NCBI GenBank assembly: GCA_045601525.1 | Contig: JAZRZR010000002.1 | Span: 1-19,804, forward strand | Direction: 5' to 3' | Source: SIG565 sp045601525 | Lineage (GTDB): Bacteria; Bacillota; Clostridia; Oscillospirales; Acutalibacteraceae | DNA: 19,804 bases | Part shown: one piece after another, positions 14,685 through 19,804 of the stretch | Layout: each line of letters begins with the position of its first letter | Numbering within the stretch: position 1 is the first letter of the stretch | Made by a program: the position numbers and the translations under genes | The notes under the pieces: model-generated | What the model was told of the DNA's origin: nothing | Databases searched by the model: none | What the model saw: the letters and a program-made list of their open reading frames with translations, nothing else

Positions 14685-14719
14685 ACATCCGCAGTGAATT
14701 GCTGCGGATGTTTTATTTT
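14685..14719 (+). terminator. Riboswitch-controlled terminator before thiT
   Basis: A 10-bp perfect stem, ACATCCGCAG with CTGCGGATGT, around TGAATTG, followed by TTTTATTTT. The 5' arm contains ATCCGCA (14687-14693), the exact complement of TGCGGAT at 14647-14653 inside the aptamer. Pairing of those two would break both the aptamer arm and the terminator, giving a simple antiterminator for the TPP-free state. Confidence 0.9.
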
Positions 14720-14760
14720 CCTTAAATCAATTTGCAAAACTTATGAAAGGAAAATAAAAA

Positions 14761-15312
14761 ATGAAAATCACAAACACAACACAAAAAATCACTGTTTCGG
14801 CAATTTTAATTGCTCTTTCCACGGTGCTTAGCTTTTTCAAGATTGAAATGCCACTCGGCGGAGGACTTTCGGTTTTGAGTATGTTGCCGATTGCCTTGCT
14901 TTGCTGTATGCTCGATATAAGGTGGGCTTTTTTGGCAAGTTTCGTTTATTCTCTTATTCAAACTGCAATCTCCTTTACAGAGGTATTTAGTTGGGGCCTT
15001 TCCCCTGTCGCCTTAATTGCCACCTATCTTGTTGACTATGTGCTTGCTTATACCGTTTTAGGTTTTTCAGGTATATTCAAAAGAAGGGGCAATATCGGTA
15101 TTGTTTTAGGTATTGCTTTGGCTATATTCTTGCGCTTTGTTTGTCACTTCTTTACAGGCGCCCTCATATTCGATATTTGGTGCGAGTGGCAAAGCGCATG
15201 GCTTTATTCCCTTTGCTACAACGGCGCATATATGTTGCCCGAAATTATTTTAACATCTGCCGTTGCCGCCGCTTTGCTTAAATTCGAACAAATAAAGAAA
15301 TTATTTGCTTAA
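14761..15312 (+). CDS. thiT: Thiamine-binding S component of an ECF transporter (ThiT)
   Basis: A 183-residue protein with six hydrophobic helices, the standard size for ThiT. Comparison from memory with Lactococcus ThiT places the ligand-contacting positions as LVDY (90-93, Asp in place of Glu), RFVCHFFTG (125-133, H129) and WLYSLCYNG (147-155, N154). It captures thiamine outside the cell and hands it to the EcfA/EcfA'/EcfT module, which is encoded elsewhere. GAAAGGAAA precedes the ATG. The TPP riboswitch directly upstream independently supports the thiamine assignment. It stands alone, with no biosynthesis gene. Confidence 0.93.
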   Translation: MKITNTTQKITVSAILIALSTVLSFFKIEMPLGGGLSVLSMLPIALLCCMLDIRWAFLASFVYSLIQTAISFTEVFSWGLSPVALIATYLVDYVLAYTVLGFSGIFKRRGNIGIVLGIALAIFLRFVCHFFTGALIFDIWCEWQSAWLYSLCYNGAYMLPEIILTSAVAAALLKFEQIKKLFA

Positions 15313-15331
15313 GATAACTTATAAATTTTTA

Positions 15332-15360
15332 TTGACTTTAACCTCTTTTTAGGGTATAAT
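15332..15360 (+). promoter_or_regulatory. Promoter of the rpmH cluster
   Basis: TTGACT (15332-15337), a 17-base spacer, TATAAT (15355-15360). The start would be near 15367, giving a leader of about 50 bases before rpmH. Confidence 0.85.
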
Positions 15361-15381
15361 CACATAGTAATAGTTATGTAT

Positions 15382-15409
15382 AAGGGGTATTCTCCCTTTC
15401 TAAAGGAGG
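15382..15409 (+). promoter_or_regulatory. rpmH leader with two mutually exclusive hairpins, one hiding the ribosome-binding site
   Basis: Hairpin A pairs AAGGG (15382-15386) with CCCTT (15394-15398). Hairpin B pairs CTCC-TTT (15392-15399, one bulged C) with AAAGGAG (15402-15408), which is the ribosome-binding site itself. The two share 15394-15398, so only one can form. This could give translational control of L34, but the stems are short and the effect is inferred. Confidence 0.35.
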
Positions 15410-15417
15410 TTAAAGCA

Positions 15418-15552
15418 ATGAAAAGAACTTATCAGCCTAAGAAAATTCACCGTAAAAGAGAACACGGCTTTTTGAAAAGAATGGCTACTGCTAACGGTCG
15501 CAAGGTTCTTGCCCGCCGCAGAGCTAAAGGCAGAAAGCAGCTCTCTTATTAA
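15418..15552 (+). CDS. rpmH: 50S ribosomal protein L34
   Basis: A 44-residue, highly basic protein, MKRTYQPKKIHRKREHGFLK onward, ending GRKQLSY. It matches L34 across its whole length, including the MATANGRKVLARRRAKGR core. AAAGGAGG at 15402-15409 gives the start. It binds 23S rRNA domain III in the large subunit. It heads the conserved rpmH-rnpA-yidD-yidC-jag order. A leaky terminator follows, which would favour L34 over RnpA. Confidence 0.97.
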   Translation: MKRTYQPKKIHRKREHGFLKRMATANGRKVLARRRAKGRKQLSY

Positions 15553-15557
15553 TTAAG

Positions 15558-15590
15558 AGCCACTGAATGAAACGGTGGCTTTTCTTTTTT
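15558..15590 (+). terminator. Intra-operon terminator/attenuator between rpmH and rnpA
   Basis: AGCCAC (15558-15563) pairs with GTGGCT (15575-15580), with possible A-T and G-T extension at the base, followed by TTTCTTTTTT. The stem is only moderate and rnpA follows within 14 bases with no separate promoter visible, so partial read-through is likely. Confidence 0.7.
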
Positions 15591-15603
15591 AAGGTGGTCT
15601 AAA

Positions 15604-15942
15604 ATGATAGATAAGCTTAAACTCAACAAGGAGTTTCGCCGTGCATATCATCGCGGTAAGTCCTTTGTCAGTCCGCCGATGGTTATTTATCTTTTTAAGA
15701 AAAAATACGGCGGCGTGAAATTCGGCATTACAGTTAGTAAAAAATTGGGCGGCGCGGTAATGAGAAACCGTGCCAAGCGGCTGATTAGAGCCGCCATAGG
15801 CGATTGCGCTCCATTTATCAAATCAGATTGTGATATTGTTATCGTTGCGCGAAACGCCATTTTCAAGCACAAAAGCTACGAATTATCAACTATTTTGAAA
15901 TCTTTTTTAATTTCTGAACAAATGTGGCAAGAAAATGATTAG
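15604..15942 (+). CDS. rnpA: RNase P protein component
   Basis: A 112-residue basic protein. The family hallmark RNR motif region VMRNRAKRLIRAA (52-64) is intact, and the N-terminal LKLNKEFRRAYHRGKSF and FGITVSKKLGGAV strands are typical. It binds the tRNA leader and the catalytic RNA encoded by rnpB, which lies about 5.5 kb away in this same window. AAGGTGG precedes the ATG. It overlaps yidD by 8 bases. Confidence 0.97.
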   Translation: MIDKLKLNKEFRRAYHRGKSFVSPPMVIYLFKKKYGGVKFGITVSKKLGGAVMRNRAKRLIRAAIGDCAPFIKSDCDIVIVARNAIFKHKSYELSTILKSFLISEQMWQEND

Positions 15943-16180
15943 TAAATTCTTAATTTTGCTTATTGATTTTTACAAAAAATCTATTTCTCCGCTAAAGCCT
16001 AAATGTTGTAGATTTGAGCCGTCCTGCTCAAGCTATGCGATCGAGGCTATTAGGGTTCACGGCGCATTAAAGGGCTTGGCCCTTGCCGCTTATAGAATTT
16101 TGCGTTGCAATCCTCTTTGCAAAGGCGGTTATGACCCCGTGCCGCAAAAGAAATCTAAAAACAAAGACAAGCCATTATAA
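15935..16180 (+). CDS. yidD: Membrane protein insertion efficiency factor YidD
   Basis: An 81-residue protein with the YidD signatures FYKKSISPLKPKCCRFEPSC (12-31), SSYAIEAIRVHGALKG (32-47) and RILRCNPLCKGGYDPVP (54-70), all conserved cysteines included. It is a peripheral membrane protein that aids insertion, usually encoded beside yidC as here. It starts inside the end of rnpA (8-base overlap) and ends 13 bases before the yidC start. The lysine-rich tail is normal. Confidence 0.96.
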   Translation: MISKFLILLIDFYKKSISPLKPKCCRFEPSCSSYAIEAIRVHGALKGLALAAYRILRCNPLCKGGYDPVPQKKSKNKDKPL

Positions 16181-16193
16181 AGGTGGTAAAAAT

Positions 16194-17129
16194 ATGAACG
16201 CTATATTCAATTTTATCAACGAACACATTTTTTCACATATCCTTCGTTTCTTTATGGGTATGTTCAACGACAATTTTGCTTTGGCTATTTTCTTGTTCAC
16301 CTTGGCAATTAACATTGTACTTATTCCCTTGAACATAAAAAGCCAAAAATCTCAGCTTCAACAAACACGCATTAAGCCTAAGCTTGATAAGTTAAAGGCA
16401 AAATATGGTGATGATAAGCAAAAATATTCGGCCGCTATGCAGGAACTCTATCAAAAGGAAAATGTTTCTATGTCGGGCGGTTGTCTTCCTATGATTTTCC
16501 GTCTTTTGCTTTTGATGAGCATTTATTATCTTGTTATTAGCCCCATCTCCTACCTTACAACTGTTGATACCAATGTTATCACCGCTGTTAAGGACGGTCT
16601 TGGCATTGCTTCTAACAACCTTCGCGCCGAGCTTGAAATCATCTCTAAAATTTTTGCTCCCGGCTTTGTTGCTCCTGAGGCTATTGCAGGGGACGTTGAA
16701 ACTATTAGAGGTGCCATTTCACCCATTAACTTTGACCTTTTCGGTATTAATCTTACCGAAACGCCCCATTTTACATTTAATTTTGCTAACGCAAACATAA
16801 ACTGGCTTATTCCCTTTATAGCCTTTGCAGCTGCAATGGTATCAAGCCTTATCTCAATGCGCGTACAAAAGATTAACAACCCTGACGCTCCGAGTATGAA
16901 GGGTATGATGCTTTCAACACCGCTCATTTCCCTATTCATTGCCTTTTCCGCTCCCTGCGGTCTTGGCTTCTATTGGGCATGCTCCAGCTTGATTGCTGGT
17001 GTTATTCAGGCATTAACTCAATATCTTTACGGACCTTACAAAATGCTTGCTAAGGAGCGCGCTAAAAAAATCGTAGAAATTTCAAAACAGGAAAGCAAAA
17101 CTCTTTCCGCACACAGTGACAACAACTAA
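16194..17129 (+). CDS. yidC: Membrane protein insertase YidC (SpoIIIJ/Oxa1 family) with a relocated groove arginine
   Basis: A 311-residue insertase of the Gram-positive five-helix type. GGCLPMIF (96-103 region) and PCGLGFYWACSSL near the C-terminus are family signatures. The start at ATG 16194 follows AAAGGTGG; the frame is open further upstream only across yidD. Aligned by eye with B. subtilis SpoIIIJ and E. coli YidC, the conserved groove Arg of the first core helix (E. coli R366, in IVRGIMYPL) falls on N40 (LAINIVLIPL), while the position of E. coli Q429 in the next helix carries R103 (PMIFRLLLLM). The outer loop at about 121-205 is long for this class. No typical lipobox is seen at the N-terminus. 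Confidence 0.94.
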   Translation: MNAIFNFINEHIFSHILRFFMGMFNDNFALAIFLFTLAINIVLIPLNIKSQKSQLQQTRIKPKLDKLKAKYGDDKQKYSAAMQELYQKENVSMSGGCLPMIFRLLLLMSIYYLVISPISYLTTVDTNVITAVKDGLGIASNNLRAELEIISKIFAPGFVAPEAIAGDVETIRGAISPINFDLFGINLTETPHFTFNFANANINWLIPFIAFAAAMVSSLISMRVQKINNPDAPSMKGMMLSTPLISLFIAFSAPCGLGFYWACSSLIAGVIQALTQYLYGPYKMLAKERAKKIVEISKQESKTLSAHSDNN

Positions 17130-17143
17130 CAGGAGGGTTACCC

Positions 17144-18058
17144 TTGATTAAAGAAGCAATAGGCAAAGGCCTTACTATTGAGGAGGCCTACGAGCAAGCT
17201 AAGTATAACCTTATTGCCGAGCTTGGCTCATTAAAATATAATGAAGACGATATACAGTTTGATGTAATCGCAACACCCAAAAAGAAGACTCTTGGCCTTT
17301 TCGGTGGCAGCGATGCCGAGGTTAAGGCATATATTGAATTACCCGATGTAAAACCAAAGAAAGAAAAAGCCAACAAGCCCCAAAAGGCTGTTAAAGAGAA
17401 CAAACCCAAAACCGAGCGCAAGGTTGAGAAAAACACAAAAACAGAAACTGCTCCAGTAATAAGCGATGCCGAAGCAAATGCCGTAGATTCTGCTACACTC
17501 GAAAAAGGCACCCCCGCCGCTAATGCAGTGGCTTATCTCAAAACTGTGCTTGAGGGTCTTGGTTGCACCGATACCGTTATAAAGGTGGCTCTTAAGGACA
17601 ATGCCGCTGATTTCTTCCTTTCGGGCGAGGGCCTTGGCGTAGTTATCGGTCATAGAGGTGAAACTCTTGCTGCATTACAGTACCTTGTAAGCCTTGCCGC
17701 AAACTCGGCTAAAGGTTATTATAAAATCACAATTAACATAGGCGATTTCCGTGAAAGACGCGAAAAGGCTCTAATCGGTCTTGCAAAGCGTGTTTCATCA
17801 CAGGTATTGCGCACAGGCAGAAAACGCACTTTGGAGCCTATGAACCCTTATGAGCGCCGCATTATTCACACCGCCGTTCAGGAAATAAAGGGTGTAACCT
17901 CAAATTCTATCGGCGAGGGCAACTCAAGAAGAGTTGTTATCAGTCCTGATGGTGAGCGCAAAGCCTATAACAACGATAAGAAAAATGTTGCCGAAAAGCC
18001 GGTTGCACGTGAGCCTAAGCGTGATAGCGAGCTTCCACTTTACGGAAAAATTAACTAA
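17144..18058 (+). CDS. jag: RNA-binding protein Jag/KhpB (SpoIIIJ-associated)
   Basis: A 304-residue cytoplasmic protein with three domains: Jag-N (1-65, with KKKTLGLFG at 47-55), a lysine-rich linker (69-100), a KH domain (about 126-200, with VVIGHRGETL at 166-175) and an R3H domain (about 205-268, with NPYERRIIH at 234-242). Relatives bind RNA together with KhpA and affect cell division and sporulation. The start is TTG at 17144 with AGGAGGG at 17131-17137; no ATG fits the Jag-N beginning. It follows yidC by 14 bases, the classic pairing. No terminator is visible before the next promoter. Confidence 0.95.
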   Translation: MIKEAIGKGLTIEEAYEQAKYNLIAELGSLKYNEDDIQFDVIATPKKKTLGLFGGSDAEVKAYIELPDVKPKKEKANKPQKAVKENKPKTERKVEKNTKTETAPVISDAEANAVDSATLEKGTPAANAVAYLKTVLEGLGCTDTVIKVALKDNAADFFLSGEGLGVVIGHRGETLAALQYLVSLAANSAKGYYKITINIGDFRERREKALIGLAKRVSSQVLRTGRKRTLEPMNPYERRIIHTAVQEIKGVTSNSIGEGNSRRVVISPDGERKAYNNDKKNVAEKPVAREPKRDSELPLYGKIN

Positions 18059-18064
18059 AATAAC

Positions 18065-18093
18065 TTGAAATATTGTTTTTACTGTGATAATAT
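18065..18093 (+). promoter_or_regulatory. Promoter of the T-box-pheST unit
   Basis: TTGAAA (18065-18070), a 17-base spacer, TAATAT (18088-18093), with TG at 18085-18086 giving an extended -10. The start would be near 18100. Confidence 0.65.
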
Positions 18094-18099
18094 AGATTA

Positions 18100-18354
18100 C
18101 AGTGTAAATGCTTTGACGAAGAAAAGTAGGTAAAAATACTTGTCAAGAGAGGATGCGCCGTGGCTGAAAGCACATCTACAAAAGGTTTTGTCCGAAGTTC
18201 CCTTCTGAGCAGTGGTGTTGAACAAAAGTAGGCGCCAACGGGTAATTCCGTTACAAATTCAAAGAGTGTTTGCTCAGGCAAAAATGTGGGTGGTACCACG
18301 GAGTTTAGATTTTTAACTTCGTCCCTTGTTATAGGGGCGAAGTTTATTTTTTTG
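18100..18354 (+). promoter_or_regulatory. T-box riboswitch for phenylalanyl-tRNA synthetase
   Basis: The leader carries GACGAAGAAAAGTAGG at the base of Stem I, AGAGAGGATGC, and the canonical T-box AATGTGGGTGGTACCACGG (18283-18301). A terminator follows: AACTTCGTCCC (18315-18325) with GGGGCGAAGTT (18334-18344), then TATTTTTTT. The Stem I 3' side holds GAAGTTCCC; the UUC at 18198-18200 is the likely Phe specifier, with another UUC at 18203-18205. Uncharged tRNA-Phe would pair with the specifier and the T-box bulge, stabilising the antiterminator and allowing pheST transcription. The loop assignment was made by eye, without folding. Confidence 0.95.
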
Positions 18355-18365
18355 GAGGAATTTTA

Positions 18366-19385
18366 ATGAAAGCCAAACTTGAACAAATTAAAGCCGATGC
18401 CTTGGCGGCTATCGGGGCATCTTCCGATTTGCAGCAAATCGATGAAGCAAGGGTTAAGTATCTTGGCAAAAAGGGTGAACTTACCGCAATTCTTAAAATG
18501 ATGGGTAGTTTAACACCCGAAGAGCGTCCCGTTATGGGCAACCTTGTTAATCAGGCAAAAGCCGAGGTTGAAGCTCTTATCGCTGAAAAAACTGCCGAAA
18601 TAAAAGCGGCCGAGACCCTTAAACAACTTGAAAAAGAAAAAATTGATATAACTATGCCGGCCAAAGAGGTTAAGGTTGGAAGACTTCACCCCTTAAACAG
18701 TGTGCTTAACGATATGATTGATATATTTCAGTCTATGGGCTTTGACATTGTTGACGGACCCGAAATTGAAACAGATTACTACAATTTTGAGGCATTAAAT
18801 GTCCCGGCTGACCACCCCGCAAGAGATATGCAGGACACCTTCTATATTACCGAAAATCTTTTGCTTCGCACACAAACTTCTGCGGCGCAAATCCGCACAA
18901 TGAAGGATAGAAAGCCCCCTATTCGTATCATTTGCCCCGGCCGTGTTTTTCGTGCCGATGAGGTTGATGCAACACACTCCCCCGTTTTCCATCAAATTGA
19001 GGGTCTTGTTGTAGATAAGGGTATTACAATGTGCGACCTTAAGGGTGTTCTCGAGCAATTCGCAAGAGAAATTTACGGAAGCGATACCAAGGTTAAATTC
19101 CGCCCCTCCTTCTTCCCCTTTACCGAGCCGAGCGTTGAGGTTGATGTTTCTTGTTCGGAATGTGGAGGTAAGGGCTGCCGTGTATGTAAAGGCAGCGGTT
19201 GGATTGAAATTTTGGGCGCAGGTATGGTGCACCCCAAAGTGCTTGCCGCTTGCGGTATTGACCCCGAGGAATATTCCGGCTTTGCCTTTGGTATAGGTCT
19301 TGATAGACTTACCACAACCCGTTATAAAATAAGCGATATTCGTTTGCTTTTCGAAAACGACAAGCGCTTTTTAGACCAATTTTAA
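18366..19385 (+). CDS. pheS: Phenylalanine--tRNA ligase alpha subunit
   Basis: A 339-residue class II synthetase subunit, normal bacterial length. An N-terminal coiled-coil arm (about 1-90) contacts tRNA. The catalytic domain shows GPEIETDYYNFEALN, HPARDMQDTFYI, motif 2 around RVFRADEVDATHSPVFHQIE and motif 3 near GFAFGIGLDRL. CSECGGKGCRVCKGSGWIEI is the cysteine-rich insertion common in Gram-positive PheS. GGAGG at 18354-18358 gives the start. It forms the alpha2beta2 enzyme with PheT, encoded 15 bases downstream, and is controlled by the T-box. Confidence 0.97.
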   Translation: MKAKLEQIKADALAAIGASSDLQQIDEARVKYLGKKGELTAILKMMGSLTPEERPVMGNLVNQAKAEVEALIAEKTAEIKAAETLKQLEKEKIDITMPAKEVKVGRLHPLNSVLNDMIDIFQSMGFDIVDGPEIETDYYNFEALNVPADHPARDMQDTFYITENLLLRTQTSAAQIRTMKDRKPPIRIICPGRVFRADEVDATHSPVFHQIEGLVVDKGITMCDLKGVLEQFAREIYGSDTKVKFRPSFFPFTEPSVEVDVSCSECGGKGCRVCKGSGWIEILGAGMVHPKVLAACGIDPEEYSGFAFGIGLDRLTTTRYKISDIRLLFENDKRFLDQF

Positions 19386-19400
19386 GGTAGGTGGCAAAAT

Positions 19401-19804
19401 ATGAAGATTTCACTTAATCACTTAAAAAATTATGTTGATATAAATGTATCGGTAAACGAGCTTTGCGATAAAATGATTATGGCAGGCTTTGAGGTCGAAT
19501 CGATTGAATCTGCAGGCGACAAATTAGTCAACGTAGTTGTTGCTCGCATTGAGGAATTAAAGCCCCATGAGAATAGCGACCATTTGCAAATTTGCCAAAT
19601 GAACATAGGCAAAGAAAATCTTGTGCAAATAGTTACAGGCGCCCAAAACGTTAAGGTGGGCGACCTTGTTCCCGCCGCTCTTGACAACAGCATTTTACCC
19701 TGTGGCATGAACATTAAGGCAGGCAAACTCCGTGGTGTTGAATCTAACGGTATGCTTTGTTCCGGCGAGGAACTTTGTCTTACCGAAGATGATTACAAGG
19801 GTGC
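19401..19804 (+). CDS. pheT: Phenylalanine--tRNA ligase beta subunit, 5' part
   Basis: The first 134 codons of PheT, cut by the window edge (the full protein is usually about 800 residues). MKISLNHLKNYVDI opens the protein. The EMAP/tRNA-binding OB-fold follows at about 40-134: VVARIEELKPHENSDHLQIC, IVTGAQNV and LRGVESNGMLCSGEEL. AGGTAGGTGG precedes the ATG. It is co-transcribed with pheS under the T-box. Nothing in the visible part is unusual. Confidence 0.95.
   Translation, partial: MKISLNHLKNYVDINVSVNELCDKMIMAGFEVESIESAGDKLVNVVVARIEELKPHENSDHLQICQMNIGKENLVQIVTGAQNVKVGDLVPAALDNSILPCGMNIKAGKLRGVESNGMLCSGEELCLTEDDYKG

Noticed and set aside
15313..15417. Replication origin next to rpmH
   Set aside because: No dnaA gene, no cluster of TTATCCACA-like boxes and no AT-rich unwinding repeat were seen; the gap holds just the promoter and leader of rpmH.
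18795..19232. Minus-strand open frame within pheS
   Set aside because: It mirrors a conserved catalytic region of pheS and has no supporting start signals.

Overview
The window looks like chromosomal DNA from an AT-leaning Gram-positive anaerobe of the class Clostridia, probably a gut Oscillospiraceae/Ruminococcaceae-type organism. This is inferred from the six-gene Rnf complex, strong GGAGG ribosome-binding sites, consensus sigma-A promoters with 17-base spacers, a T-box in front of pheST, a TPP riboswitch in front of thiT, and an rpmH-rnpA-yidD-yidC-jag cluster. Almost everything is core housekeeping; there is no phage, IS element or CRISPR array.

Layout. (a) 1-713, minus strand: the start of an unidentified gene, a small four-helix-bundle (S23/IVP-type) protein, a patch of inverted heptamer repeats, and an initiator tRNA-Met with promoter and terminator. 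(b) 870-5890, plus: a promoter, a leader palindrome, then rnfC-D-G-E-A-B, closed by a strong terminator. (c) 5907-9760, plus: a cell-envelope operon with a GT2-GtrA fusion glycosyltransferase, a phosphodiester-glycosidase-type protein, an unrecognised membrane-anchored protein and a PAP2 phosphatase. (d) 9731-10121, minus: RNase P RNA with its own promoter, sharing a bidirectional terminator with the PAP2 gene. (e) 10163-11836: a P-loop ATPase of the PRK06851 type facing a yfbR-type HD nucleotidase across a bidirectional terminator. (f) 11875-14549, plus: a YfhO-family membrane protein whose promoter overlaps the divergent yfbR promoter. (g) 14546-15312: a consensus promoter embedded in the yfhO stop codon, a TPP riboswitch with terminator, and thiT. 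(h) 15332-18058: rpmH, rnpA, yidD, yidC, jag. (i) 18065-19804: promoter, T-box, pheS and the 5' part of pheT, cut by the window edge.

How the genes fit together. Rnf couples ferredoxin oxidation by NAD+ to ion export. The GT2-GtrA fusion and the YfhO protein together would supply all three parts of a CsbB/GtcA/YfhO-type system that glycosylates envelope polymers from an undecaprenyl-phosphate sugar, with the PAP2 enzyme plausibly recycling the lipid carrier. Both RNase P subunits (rnpB and rnpA) lie within about 6 kb of each other. YidC has an interesting residue exchange in its conserved hydrophilic groove. Nothing in the window is a clear new multi-gene system. The best leads are the YidC Arg relocation, the dispersed three-component glycosylation set, the repeat element beside the S23/IVP gene, and several compact overlapping regulatory arrangements.
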